A stretch of 64,000 nt of DNA from Acinetobacter sp. UBA3106 (GTDB lineage: Bacteria; Pseudomonadota; Gammaproteobacteria; Pseudomonadales; Moraxellaceae): contig DFAM01000024.1 in NCBI GenBank assembly GCA_002365595.1, positions 18,316-82,315 on the forward strand, in the 5' to 3' direction. Position 1 is the first letter of the stretch. Every line of letters starts with the position of its first letter. Below, piece after piece: positions 18,083-27,108 of this stretch. The position numbers were made by a program, and so were the translations under genes. Below the pieces are notes generated by a model. It did no database searches. It worked only from the letters and a program-made list of their open reading frames with translations, and was not told the DNA's origin.

Positions 18083-19783
18083 ATGAAAATGTCACGTCGT
18101 GCTTATGCCGAAATGTTTGGACCGACGGTCGGGGACCGTGTCCGTCTTGCCGATACCGAATTATTTATTGAAGTTGAACAGGACTTCACCACTTATGGCG
18201 AAGAAGTCAAATTTGGTGGCGGAAAAGTCATTCGTGATGGCATGGGCCAATCACAGCTTTTGTCATCCGAAGTGGCTGACACTGTCATTACAAATGCACT
18301 CATTATTGACTGGTGGGGTATTATCAAAGCCGATGTCGGCTTAAAAAATGGCCGAATCTGGAAAATTGGCAAGGCTGGTAATCCGGATATTCAACCAGAT
18401 ATTTCAATTCCGCTTGGAGCTGCAACTGAAGTGATTGCCGGTGAAGGCCAAATTCTCACTGCAGGCGGGGTGGATACCCATATTCACTGGATCTGTCCGC
18501 AACAGGTAGAAACAGCCATGATGTCAGGTATTACTACTATGATTGGTGGCGGTACAGGTCCTGCAGCAGGAACATCAGCGACTACAGTAACACCGGGTCC
18601 ATGGCACATATCTACCATGCTACAAGCCATAGATGATTTGCCGATGAATATTGGTCTATTGGGTAAAGGGAATTTAAGCCAGCCTGAACCGATTGCAGAG
18701 CAGATTAAAGCCGGTGTTGTTGGATTAAAGCTGCATGAAGATTGGGGCTCAACACCAGCAGCCATTGATAATTGCTTAACTGTGGCCGATCAGTTCGATG
18801 TGCAAGTTGCCATTCATACAGACACACTAAACGAAAGTGGCTTTCTAGAAGAAACTTTGGCGGCTTTTAAAAACAGAACCATCCATACTTATCATACTGA
18901 AGGTGCAGGCGGTGGACATGCACCTGATATTTTAAAAGCCATTGGTCAGGCCAACGTATTGCCATCTTCAACCAATCCGACCCGTCCATATACCATCAAT
19001 ACCATTGATGAACATCTGGATATGTTAATGGTCTGTCATCACTTAGATCCATCCATTGCTGAAGATGTGGCATTTGCGGAAAGCCGTATTCGCCGTGAAA
19101 CTATTGCTGCGGAAGATATTTTGCAGGATATGGGTGCAATTGCCATGATGTCATCAGACTCGCAGGCCATGGGGCGTGTCGGTGAGGTGATTCTACGTAC
19201 TTGGCAAACCGCACATAAAATGAAGGTACAACGCGGGCCTTTAGACGGTGATACAGTCTATAAAGACAATAACCGGGTCAAACGTTATATCGCCAAATAC
19301 ACCATTAACCCTGCAATTACCCATGGTTTAAGTCACGAAATTGGTTCGGTCGAAGAAGGTAAACTGGCCGATTTAGTCCTCTGGAAACCGGCATTTTTCG
19401 GTGTTAAACCGTCCATGATCATTAAAGGTGGAATGATTGCGGCAGCGCCTATGGGCGATATTAATGCTTCTATTCCAACACCACAGCCTGTGCATTACCG
19501 TCCAATGTTTGGTGCTTATCCGCGTGGGGTGCATAACACCTGTATTACTTTCCTGTCACAATTCGCAATTGATGATGGCGTGCATGAAAAATTAGCTTTA
19601 AAAAAGCTGATCTCACCATGTAAAGACACGCGTCAGATCACTAAGCAGGATATGAAACATAATAATTACTGTCCGGTGATGGAAGTGCATCCGGAAACTT
19701 ATGAAGTTCGTGCTGATGGGGTACATTTGACCTGTGAGCCTGCGGATGTATTGCCGATGGCACAGCGGTATTTTTTGTTTTAA
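18083..19783 (+). CDS. ureC: Urease alpha subunit (catalytic)
   Basis: A 566-residue catalytic chain, full length. The bi-nickel site residues are all present: His133 and His135 (DTHIHW), carbamylated Lys216 (GLKLHEDWG), His245 (IHTDT), His271 (YHTEGAG) and Asp359 (SSDSQAMG). The mobile flap MVCHHLD holds Cys318 and catalytic His319. It hydrolyses urea to ammonia and carbamate in the cytoplasm. It ends the ureABC unit and is followed by another GGGAGAGG hairpin. The context (urea importer, allantoate and ureidoglycolate enzymes that release urea) makes this the final nitrogen-release step for the whole island. Confidence 0.98.
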   Translation: MKMSRRAYAEMFGPTVGDRVRLADTELFIEVEQDFTTYGEEVKFGGGKVIRDGMGQSQLLSSEVADTVITNALIIDWWGIIKADVGLKNGRIWKIGKAGNPDIQPDISIPLGAATEVIAGEGQILTAGGVDTHIHWICPQQVETAMMSGITTMIGGGTGPAAGTSATTVTPGPWHISTMLQAIDDLPMNIGLLGKGNLSQPEPIAEQIKAGVVGLKLHEDWGSTPAAIDNCLTVADQFDVQVAIHTDTLNESGFLEETLAAFKNRTIHTYHTEGAGGGHAPDILKAIGQANVLPSSTNPTRPYTINTIDEHLDMLMVCHHLDPSIAEDVAFAESRIRRETIAAEDILQDMGAIAMMSSDSQAMGRVGEVILRTWQTAHKMKVQRGPLDGDTVYKDNNRVKRYIAKYTINPAITHGLSHEIGSVEEGKLADLVLWKPAFFGVKPSMIIKGGMIAAAPMGDINASIPTPQPVHYRPMFGAYPRGVHNTCITFLSQFAIDDGVHEKLALKKLISPCKDTRQITKQDMKHNNYCPVMEVHPETYEVRADGVHLTCEPADVLPMAQRYFLF

Positions 19784-19795
19784 CTACTATTTAAA

Positions 19796-19867
19796 CCTCT
19801 CCTTAAAGGAGAGGGAATTTTCATTATTTAAACAAATTTTGGAAAAGTTACTTCTCCCTTTGGGAGA
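19796..19867. repeat. GGAGAGG-type repeat after ureC
   Basis: Hairpin CCTCTCCTT / AAAGGAGAGG at 19796-19814, then TCTCCC-TTT-GGGAGA near 19853-19867. Same family as the other intergenic repeats in the window. It lies just after the ureC stop and may also end transcription. Confidence 0.7.
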
Positions 19868-19951
19868 CCGTCAAGAGGAAGATTTTATTGCAAATTTTAT
19901 TAAAATACGTGATGATTTAATAAAAATGAATAATTAAATATTGGGGAAATA

Positions 19952-21082
19952 ATGACTTTTAAATTTGAAAGTAGAGAATTTAAACATGCTTTTGAAGAGG
20001 TTATATTATTAGCAGATAAAGTCAAAAAGAGTCCTGAAAACTATTCAGAAACAATTAATAATTTTGCATCCTACATACAGACTGCCAAAATAATTTTTAA
20101 TATAAATATTGATTTGTCGAATTTCGATGATCTCACTTCATATACTCGCGCACAACCTGTATCAAATTTCCCGGAAGTAATTCGAAAACTAATTTATAAA
20201 TATGATGAGACTAAAAGTAACGATGACTTAGAAGAAATATTTAGTTTAAGTTTAAACTTATTTTACATTTATCTTAGTGAACTTCAATTTAGAATTGGAG
20301 GATTACATCAATCGATTGGTTTTGAAGTTAATAGTTTGAGTCAATTTATTAGTGAATATTTTAAAGATCACCCTATATATGCGAGGTATTTAAAATTTGC
20401 TGATAGAGATATACCCTTCAAAATTTTACAAGAAATTTTAAATACAAGCGGGTTAAAAAATTTAAATACTACTATTGAAAAATTTAATGCAATAGAAGAG
20501 ACACTTAGCAATTGGGATAAATCATTATCAGATAAAGAAGCTGAAGTAACTAGGCTTGAAAAATCATTAGAGTCATACAAAGATGCTTTTAATTTTGTTG
20601 GTATTTTTGAAGGCTTCAATAAATTACATGTAAAAAAAGAAAATGAATTATGGTGGTCTAGAATAGGATTAGCTTTAATAGGATGTGTAATATTCGGTAC
20701 ATTCGCATATGAATTACATTCTATAAAATCAATTATTCAAATTAGTAAAGTTATTGATATTCCAACATTACTTGCAATAACAATCCCATTTACATTATTA
20801 ATATTTTTACTTTTATATTTCTTTAAAATTATTCTACAAACTATGCGCTCTGTTCAATCTCAGCTTCTACAACTTGATTTGCGGATGACCTTATGTCGTT
20901 TTATTCAAAGTTATGCGGAATATGCTGCAGAATTGAAAGCCAAACCTCCTGAAGGATTTGAAAAATTTGAAAGCGTAATTTTTTCGCCCTTAGTATCTTC
21001 GGATGATAAAATTCCAAATACTTTTGATGGATTAGATCAACTTTCTAGCGTAGTTAATATAGTTAAAGGCAAAGATAATTAA
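19952..21082 (+). CDS. Unrecognised coiled-coil protein with two membrane spans
   Basis: A 376-residue protein, family not recognised with confidence. Residues ~1-165 are helical and soluble, ~168-215 form a likely coiled coil (IEKFNAIEETLSNWDKSLSD, then EAEVTRLEKSLESY), two membrane spans lie at ~238-258 (RIGLALIGCVIFGTFAYEL) and ~270-295 (LLAITIPFTLLIFLLLYFF), and the C-terminal ~80 residues are again helical. The coding DNA is clearly more AT-rich than the ure and puuE genes on either side, a hint of later acquisition. It lies alone between urease and allantoin genes. Possible accessory or defence-type membrane protein; no catalytic motif is seen. Confidence 0.75.
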   Translation: MTFKFESREFKHAFEEVILLADKVKKSPENYSETINNFASYIQTAKIIFNINIDLSNFDDLTSYTRAQPVSNFPEVIRKLIYKYDETKSNDDLEEIFSLSLNLFYIYLSELQFRIGGLHQSIGFEVNSLSQFISEYFKDHPIYARYLKFADRDIPFKILQEILNTSGLKNLNTTIEKFNAIEETLSNWDKSLSDKEAEVTRLEKSLESYKDAFNFVGIFEGFNKLHVKKENELWWSRIGLALIGCVIFGTFAYELHSIKSIIQISKVIDIPTLLAITIPFTLLIFLLLYFFKIILQTMRSVQSQLLQLDLRMTLCRFIQSYAEYAAELKAKPPEGFEKFESVIFSPLVSSDDKIPNTFDGLDQLSSVVNIVKGKDN

Positions 21083-21100
21083 TATTTAAAATGAATCTTT

Positions 21101-21117
21101 TTGGCGCATAAATTGCT
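21101..21117 (+). promoter_or_regulatory. Sigma-54-type promoter before puuE
   Basis: TTGGCGCATAAATTGCT: GG at 21103-21104, ten bases, GC at 21115-21116, close to the consensus. It is about 52 bases before the puuE GTG. Confidence 0.65.
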
Positions 21118-21168
21118 TGTCACGCTTAATCAATTTTACTGTTTGATATAACACATCAGGGATTAAAC

Positions 21169-22131
21169 GTGCCAACAACATATCTACGCGGACAAGAACT
21201 CATAGATCAAATTAGAAGCCAGCCATATTCACGGGACTTAATTGGCTATCATGGTGAACCACCCAAAGTAGAATGGCCAAATAGCGCTCGTGTCGCGGTT
21301 CAATTTGTATTGAACTATGAAGAAGGCGGGGAAAATCACGTTGAACATGGCGATGCAGGTTCAGAACAGTTCCTTTCCGAGATTATCGGGGCAGCAAGCT
21401 TTCCAGCCAAACATATGTCGATGGATTCCATGTATGAATACGGCTCACGTGCAGGTTTTTGGCGTATTCATAACGAGTTTAAAAAGCGCAATTTACCCAT
21501 GACCATTTTTGGCGTGGGCATGGCATTAGTACGTAATCCCTACATTGTCGAAGCGATTAAAGAAGCCAATTATGACGTGGTTTCTCATGGACAGCGCTGG
21601 CTGCATTATCAGGACATGCCCATCGAGCTTGAACGTCAGCATATGGATCAGGCCATAAGTGTACTCGAAGCACTGTTTGGTAAAGCGCCAATCGGCTGGT
21701 ATACCGGTCGCGATAGCCCGAATACCCGCAAATTACTGGCTGAATTTCCGCAGATTAAATACGACTGTGACTACTATGGCGACGACTTGCCATTTTGGAG
21801 CAGCCTGACTGATAAAAATAGTGCAACACGTCCACATTTAATCATTCCCTATACCTTAGAGAGTAATGATATGAAATTCAGCTCACCGGGCGGTTTCAAC
21901 AGTGGGGAACAGTTCTATCAATACTTAAAAGATGCCTTTGATGTGCTGTATGCAGAAGGTGAAACTGAACCTAAAATGCTATCGGTCGGCATGCATTGTC
22001 GTATTTTAGGGCGACCGGGACGCTTTAAGGCACTACAAAAGTTCCTCGATTATATTCAAAGTCACGACAATGTCTGGATTTGCCGCCGTGGCGATATCGC
22101 TGAACACTGGTATAAAAACCATGCTTTATAA
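21169..22131 (+). CDS. puuE: Allantoinase PuuE (polysaccharide-deacetylase-like)
   Basis: A 320-residue PuuE-type allantoinase, the metal-light cyclic-amidase family with a NodB-like fold, which opens allantoin to allantoate. Marks: YSRDLIGYHGEPPKVEWPN near the start, FVLNYEEGGE, SMYEYGSRAGFWRIH, the SHGQRW motif, GWYTGR and the end of the barrel MHCRILGRPGR. It starts at GTG 21169, with AGGGA eight bases upstream. It stands alone with its own sigma-54-type promoter and a terminator. It links the urate branch to allantoicase further on. Confidence 0.94.
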   Translation: MPTTYLRGQELIDQIRSQPYSRDLIGYHGEPPKVEWPNSARVAVQFVLNYEEGGENHVEHGDAGSEQFLSEIIGAASFPAKHMSMDSMYEYGSRAGFWRIHNEFKKRNLPMTIFGVGMALVRNPYIVEAIKEANYDVVSHGQRWLHYQDMPIELERQHMDQAISVLEALFGKAPIGWYTGRDSPNTRKLLAEFPQIKYDCDYYGDDLPFWSSLTDKNSATRPHLIIPYTLESNDMKFSSPGGFNSGEQFYQYLKDAFDVLYAEGETEPKMLSVGMHCRILGRPGRFKALQKFLDYIQSHDNVWICRRGDIAEHWYKNHAL

Positions 22132-22146
22132 GATATAAATTTTTTT

Positions 22147-22173
22147 AAAAAGAGAAGTTTAGCTTCTCTTTTT
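22147..22173 (+). terminator. Terminator after puuE
   Basis: 11-bp stem AAAAAGAGAAG / CTTCTCTTTTT with a 5-base loop and a long T-run. Confidence 0.9.
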
Positions 22174-22212
22174 TTATTTATCCCATTTATAAAAAATGCA
22201 GAAAATCAAAGT

Positions 22213-22229
22213 TTGGCACTGATATTGCA
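22213..22229 (+). promoter_or_regulatory. Sigma-54-type promoter before uraD
   Basis: TTGGCACTGATATTGCA is the best match in the window: TTGGCAC, five bases, TTGCA (GG at 22215-22216, GC at 22227-22228). It lies 45 bases before the uraD start and would drive uraD-uraH-permease. Confidence 0.75.
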
Positions 22230-22273
22230 AAATTACTTTTGAACAAACATTCAATATTTTAGGCGATTTAATA

Positions 22274-22777
22274 GTGCAACTCGTTGAATTTAATAAAGCA
22301 TCTCAACAAGGTGCTATTACCTTTTTAGCACACTGTGTGCAAATACCGAGCTGGGCGGAACAGCTTTCAGCGAATCGTCCTTATGCCTCGGTTGAAGATG
22401 CTATCGACTTTGCAAAACAACAAGCAAAGACTTGGACTTGGGATGAAATCAAAACGGCTTTAGCCAAACATCCACGCATAGGCGAAAAAAAAGCACAGGC
22501 TGAATTGAGCGAAGTCGAGAAAAACTTTTCAAATCGTGAACAGTCCGCTATTAGCCCAGATGAAGAAACCCAACTGGCTTTACTCAAGGGCAATATTGCC
22601 TATGAAAAGAAATATGGCTACATCTTCCTGATTAAAGCATTCGGTCTAAACAGTGAAGAAGTTCTTCAAGCCCTGAAATACCGTCTTTTAAATGATCCTG
22701 AAACTGAAAAGCGCATTGTCCATCATCAACTGGCTGAAATTGCCTTACACAGATTAGCTCAGGAGCTGCAAGCATGA
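22274..22777 (+). CDS. uraD: OHCU decarboxylase
   Basis: A 167-residue 2-oxo-4-hydroxy-4-carboxy-5-ureidoimidazoline decarboxylase, which makes S-allantoin, the last step of urate oxidation. The helical family shows FLAHCVQIPSWAEQL, the active-site HPRIGEKKA near residue 71, SREQ-like NREQSAIS, and KYGYIFLIKAFG. Translation starts at GTG 22274 after an AGG-containing site. uraH overlaps its end by 4 bases (ATGA), so the two are co-translated. Confidence 0.95.
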   Translation: MQLVEFNKASQQGAITFLAHCVQIPSWAEQLSANRPYASVEDAIDFAKQQAKTWTWDEIKTALAKHPRIGEKKAQAELSEVEKNFSNREQSAISPDEETQLALLKGNIAYEKKYGYIFLIKAFGLNSEEVLQALKYRLLNDPETEKRIVHHQLAEIALHRLAQELQA

Positions 22778-23094
22778 TTAGTTCACATATTTTAGATACT
22801 AACCTAGGTAAGCCGGCAGCCAATGTGCTGATTAAATTATTCGATGCAGAGGGCAGCTTACTCGGTGAAGCAAGTACCAATGCCGATGGCCGAGTGACTG
22901 ATTTCGGTTTAACTGAATTCAATAGTGGTGCATATAGCCTGGAATTCGCGACTTCTGCTTATTTTGATGCTTTGGGACAGGAAACTTTTTTTCCTAAAGC
23001 CCTAATCCATTTCTATGTCAAAGATGCGTCACAGCATTATCACATTCCTTTACTGATTAGCCCATTTGCGTACTCCACATATCGCGGAAGCTAA
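22774..23094 (+). CDS. uraH: 5-hydroxyisourate hydrolase (transthyretin-like)
   Basis: A 106-residue HIU hydrolase. It begins ISSHILDTNLGKPAANV, contains FPKALIHFYV, and ends in the defining YRGS tetrapeptide (residues 103-106). Catalytic residues fit: His5, an Arg in the middle strand region, and the HYHIPLLISPF strand. It hydrolyses HIU, the product of HpxO, to OHCU. No signal peptide, so it is cytoplasmic. It is coupled to uraD and followed by the NCS2 permease 31 bases on. Confidence 0.95.
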   Translation: MISSHILDTNLGKPAANVLIKLFDAEGSLLGEASTNADGRVTDFGLTEFNSGAYSLEFATSAYFDALGQETFFPKALIHFYVKDASQHYHIPLLISPFAYSTYRGS

Positions 23095-23125
23095 TTTAAT
23101 TTTTTAATTTGAGGGAAGAAAAAGA

Positions 23126-24484
23126 ATGACTGAAGAAAGCAAAACCATTTCACCAGAACATGAATATTTAGGCGCAGGAAAAAGTGCAGCATACGGCTTA
23201 CAACATGTATTAACCATGTATGGCGGAATTATCGCGCCACCATTAATTGTGGGTACAGCAGCGGGTTTATCTGCGCAGCACATTGGTTTATTAATTGCTG
23301 CTGCCTTATTTGTCGGAGGTCTGGCAACAATACTGCAAACCATAGGCGTAAAATATATTGGAGCCAAATTGCCGCTGGTACAAGGCGTTTCCTTTGCCGG
23401 TGTGGCGACGATGGTCGCAATTGTAACCACAGGCGGTGGTTTATCTGCCGTTTATGGCGCGGTGATTATTGCCTCGCTGATTGGTTTCTTTCTGGCTCCC
23501 TATTTTTCCAGAATTATTCGCTTTTTCCCACCTGTAGTAACGGGTTGTGTGATTACGATTATTGGCTTATCACTCTTGCCTGTTGCTGTTCGCTGGATGA
23601 TGGGCGGCAATAAGAATGCACCGGAATGGGGAAGTGTGGAAAATATTGGGTTGGCACTATTGACGCTGGGCATTGTGATCTGTTTGAACCTGACCAAGAA
23701 TGCTTCAATTCGCCGTTTATCTATTCTTTTAGCTATTGTGATGGGCTCAGTACTGGCTTATCTGATGGGCTTTGGCGATTTTAGTAAAGTCGGCAATGGT
23801 GCATGGGTGCAGTTTCCAAGCCTGTTTGCTTTTGGCATGCCTACTTTTGAACTGACGGCCATTATTTCCATGCTGATTGTGACTCTGGTGATCATGACCG
23901 AAACCACGGCAGATATTATTGCTGTGGGCGAAATTGTGGGAACCAAGGTAGATTCAGAACGTATTTCCAATGGTTTACGGGCGGATATGTTATCCAGTGC
24001 GGTGGCACCCATCTTTGGATCATTTATGCAAAGTGCCTTTGCCCAAAACGTTGGCTTAGTCGCAATTACCGGCATCAAAAGTCGTTTTGTAGTTGCAGCT
24101 GGCGGCATGATTTTAGTGGTACTGGGTTTATTACCAATTATGGGGCGTTTAATTGCAGCAATTCCCGTACCGGTACTTGGTGGTGCAGGTCTGGTGCTAT
24201 TTGGAACAGTAGCTGCAAGTGGTATTCGTACCTTGGCGAAAATTGATTATAACGAGCAAAAAAACCTGATTATTGTCGCGACTGCCATTGCAGCCGGGAT
24301 GATTCCGATCATTGATCATTCTTTCTATGCAAATTTTCCGAAATGGATTCAAACCCTGTTTCATTCAGGCATCAGTTCTACCTGCCTGATGGCGATTATT
24401 TTAAACCTGCTTTTTAATCATCTGAGCCTGTTCAAACCTGGACATGCCGAGGCTCCAAAGAACATTCCAGAAACATTGCATTAA
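23126..24484 (+). CDS. NCS2-family purine (urate/xanthine) permease
   Basis: A 452-residue nucleobase-cation symporter of the NCS2 (UraA/XanQ/UacT) family with 14 predicted spans. Motifs: QHVLTMYGGIIAPPLIVG near residue 30, GVSFAGVATM, the Glu-containing MTETTADIIAVGEIVG on TM8, and the NCS2 signature SAFAQNVGLVAITGIKSRFV on TM10. Neighbours handle urate products, so urate or xanthine uptake is the most likely task; the exact base cannot be read here. It is the third gene of uraD-uraH-permease and is closed by a clear terminator. Confidence 0.9.
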   Translation: MTEESKTISPEHEYLGAGKSAAYGLQHVLTMYGGIIAPPLIVGTAAGLSAQHIGLLIAAALFVGGLATILQTIGVKYIGAKLPLVQGVSFAGVATMVAIVTTGGGLSAVYGAVIIASLIGFFLAPYFSRIIRFFPPVVTGCVITIIGLSLLPVAVRWMMGGNKNAPEWGSVENIGLALLTLGIVICLNLTKNASIRRLSILLAIVMGSVLAYLMGFGDFSKVGNGAWVQFPSLFAFGMPTFELTAIISMLIVTLVIMTETTADIIAVGEIVGTKVDSERISNGLRADMLSSAVAPIFGSFMQSAFAQNVGLVAITGIKSRFVVAAGGMILVVLGLLPIMGRLIAAIPVPVLGGAGLVLFGTVAASGIRTLAKIDYNEQKNLIIVATAIAAGMIPIIDHSFYANFPKWIQTLFHSGISSTCLMAIILNLLFNHLSLFKPGHAEAPKNIPETLH

Positions 24485-24497
24485 TATTTCCATCTTC

Positions 24498-24526
24498 AAA
24501 AAACCTATGCCAGTCATAGGTTTTTT
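24498..24526 (+). terminator. Terminator after the NCS2 permease
   Basis: 12-bp stem AAAAAACCTATG / CATAGGTTTTTT with loop CCAGT and extra T's. Confidence 0.92.
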
Positions 24527-24545
24527 TTATCAAAAATTAAAAAAG

Positions 24546-24562
24546 TTGGCTTCATTTTTGCT
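24546..24562 (+). promoter_or_regulatory. Sigma-54-type promoter before the Tsx-like gene
   Basis: TTGGCTTCATTTTTGCT: GG at 24548-24549, ten bases, GC at 24560-24561, flanked by TT on both blocks. It is 46 bases before the ATG. Confidence 0.55.
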
Positions 24563-24607
24563 TGACTTAATATGTGATTTTTTAATTTTCATTGGGGTAC
24601 CTTATTT

Positions 24608-25321
24608 ATGAAATTCACTCAAGTTACTGTTGCAACATTACTCGCATTCGGTGCGGTATCGGCACAAGCACAACCGATCTGGCAAGATTTCAGCCTGAGT
24701 GGTCTTTATGGTGAAAACTATGAAGTAGTAAACGAAAAGCAAACCACTTTAACTGTTGAATATGCTGCAAAAATTAAATATGCAGATGTATTCTTCTTTA
24801 TTGACCGTATGCGCGGTGCTGATGACGGCAAATCAAGTTATTTTGAATTGTCACCCCGGTTAAGTCTGGGTGAAGTCACTGGTCAGAAACTTGCTTTTGG
24901 TCCGGTAAAAGATGTTTTGGTTTCAACAACTTGGGAAGGTGGAGAAGGTTTTGATAACTTCTTGTATGGGGTGGGTTTTGATCTGAATATTCCATATTTC
25001 CGTTATGCTAGCATCAACCTGTATCGTGTAAATAATGAAAATATGGATGATGACTACCAGTTAACCCTGACCTATGGTGTTCCATTTAAACTGGGAACTG
25101 AAGATTTTTTGGTTGATGGCTTCCTGGATTGGTCTACAGAAGAAGATGATCATGATAGCGAGATGAACTGGACCACACAGTGGAAATGGAATGTAGGTAA
25201 ACACATTTCTCCAACTACGAATTTGTATCTGGGCATCGAACACTCAATATGGAACAACAAATTTGGCATTCCAAATGCAGATGAAAATAACGTGAGTGCT
25301 TTAGTGAAATATCATTTCTAA
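24608..25321 (+). CDS. Tsx/OmpK-like nucleoside-channel outer membrane protein
   Basis: A 237-residue outer membrane beta-barrel with a Sec signal (MKFTQVTVATLLAFGAVSAQA). The mature protein begins QPIWQDFSLSGLYGENYEV and has repeated aromatic strands, FFFIDRMRG, SSYFELSPRLSLGEVTG, YLGIEHSIWNNKFGI and a terminal Phe (VKYHF), all fitting the Tsx/OmpK nucleoside-specific channel family. It likely lets purines or nucleosides pass the outer membrane to feed the island. It has its own sigma-54-type promoter and shares a terminator with allA. Substrate is inferred from context. Confidence 0.82.
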   Translation: MKFTQVTVATLLAFGAVSAQAQPIWQDFSLSGLYGENYEVVNEKQTTLTVEYAAKIKYADVFFFIDRMRGADDGKSSYFELSPRLSLGEVTGQKLAFGPVKDVLVSTTWEGGEGFDNFLYGVGFDLNIPYFRYASINLYRVNNENMDDDYQLTLTYGVPFKLGTEDFLVDGFLDWSTEEDDHDSEMNWTTQWKWNVGKHISPTTNLYLGIEHSIWNNKFGIPNADENNVSALVKYHF

Positions 25322-25345
25322 GTAAACATATTACAGAACTATGTT

Positions 25346-25373
25346 AAAAGCCCTTATTTTCAAGGGCTTTTTT
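25346..25373. terminator. Shared terminator of convergent tsx-like and allA genes
   Basis: 10-bp stem AAAAGCCCTT / AAGGGCTTTT, loop ATTTTC, T-run on the plus strand and A-run (T's on minus) on the other side. Confidence 0.88.
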
Positions 25374-25379
25374 ATTGCT

Positions 25380-25877
25380 TTAATACGCTATGGAAATGAG
25401 ATGTGCAAAAGAATAAATATCGCAGTTTGGACCAGTTCCAATCCGGTCAATCACTACAAAATCACTGGGTGCTTCCAGTGTCAATAAAGGATGGTGCCAT
25501 GTACCGGCATGGTAATTGACCCCTTGTGAACCATCGCTGATAAAGGCTTGAACTTGATTCAGATCGGGCTTTTCAGCATCTAACGCTGGTGCAACAACAA
25601 TCAAAAAAGCTTGACCCTGCATAGGAATAAAGGCCTGTGAGCCTAGCGGATGCCTTTCTAGCATGGAAATTTCAAAAGGCACTTGGGTGGATTGAATATT
25701 TTTGAAAATACTCAACCCAACTTTTGCATCGGTTTCCACTTCCGCCAGCGCATGATAACGTTCAGTCTGCTGCTCATTAATATAAAAAAAATCGTTGCTT
25801 TGACAGGCAATAACTTCACCAAAAGGCGCAAAGTTTGTTGCAGTTAAAGGCTGAATTTTTAGAGTCGGTATTATCAT
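25380..25877 (-). CDS. allA: Ureidoglycolate lyase
   Basis: A 165-residue AllA-type lyase, splitting ureidoglycolate to glyoxylate and urea. Family landmarks: KIQPLTATNFAPFGEVI near the start, ISMLERHPLGSQAFIPM and the cupin strand GVNYHAGTWHHPLLTL. I start it at ATG 25877, which gives the usual length (E. coli 160) and lies 11 bases after the alc stop; the longer frame to 25910 would overlap alc. alc-allA form one minus-strand operon from the sigma-54-type site at 27001-27017. Confidence 0.93.
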   Translation of the reverse strand: MIIPTLKIQPLTATNFAPFGEVIACQSNDFFYINEQQTERYHALAEVETDAKVGLSIFKNIQSTQVPFEISMLERHPLGSQAFIPMQGQAFLIVVAPALDAEKPDLNQVQAFISDGSQGVNYHAGTWHHPLLTLEAPSDFVVIDRIGTGPNCDIYSFAHLISIAY

Positions 25878-25888
25878 AATATTCACAT

Positions 25889-26902
25889 TTATCTTGCAGT
25901 TTTTCCCCATAAACGGATACGACTAATCCCACCATCCGGAATCATGTTCACGCGAATATGCGATATTTTCTCGTGCTGTAAAACTTCCTCTACAAAGCTG
26001 TGAATATGATCCATTTGCATATCTTGTGCTTCTAAAAGATACGGCCAGAACATGCTTTGCGGAATCAGTTGCTGATCGGTCGCATCTTCGATATAAATCG
26101 CCTGTATAGAAACTTGTGCAGGGTAGTTGCCTTTAAAATGCGCCGTATCAATATCAATTTTTTCAATTGAACCACTTTGGCCCAAAGCCAGAATGCACCA
26201 GTCAAAACCGGGTTCACGTCGGCGTTTGGTTTCCCAGCCATCACCCATATTTATGCCACGACCTGGATTAATCAGGTTACGCGGATGCCCGAAATGTGCA
26301 TCGCTATAAGCAATGACCCGACCGCCATTTTCCAGGGCCAACAGATCCAGTACCTGGTCACTATCCTGAATCTGAATCTTAACTTCACCATACACTTTAA
26401 AACGTGCTACACCGCCATCCGGGAAAATATTTAAACGCACATGGCTGAATACCTGCTCTGAACAAACCTCAAAAATATGATGCTGTCCGGGACCTAATTT
26501 ACTATTTGGTAAAATTGAGTGCCAGGTGGCAGTGCTTAAGTCACCATTTGGTGCATAACAGGCTTCGACCGCCGCCGATGCCGGATAGTTGCCGGTAAAA
26601 AAGGTAGTATCAATATCCAGCGCCTGAATGGTTCCCGCTACGCCAAGCTGAACAATGGCCCAGTCATAACCGGCATGACGTTTACGGCGGGTTTCCCATC
26701 CATCCATCCATTTACCATGATCATCAAATTTGTCTTCCACAAAAATAGGGGCATCAAATTGCAGCATTCGATTTGCTTCAGCAAAAAAATCATCTGAACA
26801 TTCAAGTACTTCTGCGCCAATTCGGCTATCAGCCAAGTTAGTCAGCTGTTGTAAATACACAGGAATATCAAAAATAGGTGCAATTAATGTTGCCATAGTC
26901 AT
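25889..26902 (-). CDS. alc: Allantoicase
   Basis: A 337-residue allantoicase, releasing urea and ureidoglycolate from allantoate. The protein is an internal duplication: KWMDGWETRRKRHAGYDWAI in the first half and NMGDGWETKRRREPGFDWCI in the second, each followed by a G-x-I core and HVRLNIFPDGGVARFKVYG or HIRVNMIPDGGISRIRLWG. This two-repeat layout is standard for the family. It is cytoplasmic. allA follows it. The gene is divergent from hpxO, sharing a ~200-base control region with two opposed sigma-54-type sites. Confidence 0.96.
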   Translation of the reverse strand: MTMATLIAPIFDIPVYLQQLTNLADSRIGAEVLECSDDFFAEANRMLQFDAPIFVEDKFDDHGKWMDGWETRRKRHAGYDWAIVQLGVAGTIQALDIDTTFFTGNYPASAAVEACYAPNGDLSTATWHSILPNSKLGPGQHHIFEVCSEQVFSHVRLNIFPDGGVARFKVYGEVKIQIQDSDQVLDLLALENGGRVIAYSDAHFGHPRNLINPGRGINMGDGWETKRRREPGFDWCILALGQSGSIEKIDIDTAHFKGNYPAQVSIQAIYIEDATDQQLIPQSMFWPYLLEAQDMQMDHIHSFVEEVLQHEKISHIRVNMIPDGGISRIRLWGKTAR

Positions 26903-27000
26903 TTTCCATTCAAATTATGAATAACGTGAATATTAATTTTTATAAACAGCCAAAATCTAAGTTAAAGCCTTATAAAAACTCATGTTTACATCCATGTTGA

Positions 27001-27017
27001 TGCACAGCTTGTGCCAA
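27001..27017 (-). promoter_or_regulatory. Sigma-54-type promoter before alc-allA
   Basis: On the minus strand: TTGGCACAAGCTGTGCA, GG at 27015-27014, ten bases, GC at 27003-27002. It is ~100 bases upstream of alc. The -12 block is GTGC rather than TTGC. Confidence 0.6.
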
Positions 27018-27052
27018 CTTTTGAAAAAAATCGGTGCATGTTTTTTTGAAAA

Positions 27053-27068
27053 TGGCACGCTTTTAGCT
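27053..27068 (+). promoter_or_regulatory. Sigma-54-type promoter before hpxO
   Basis: TGGCACGCTTTTAGCT: GG at 27054-27055, ten bases, GC at 27066-27067; the -12 block is TAGC, one off consensus, while the -24 block TGGCACG is perfect. It lies ~41 bases before the hpxO ATG. Confidence 0.65.
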
Positions 27069-27108
27069 TTTTAAGGAGCAGAAACAATATATTCAGAGGA
27101 GAAAATAG

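Noticed and set aside
19734..19937. 67-residue ORF after ureC
   Set aside because: It starts within ureC in another frame, has no ribosome-binding site and runs through the GGGAGA repeat.
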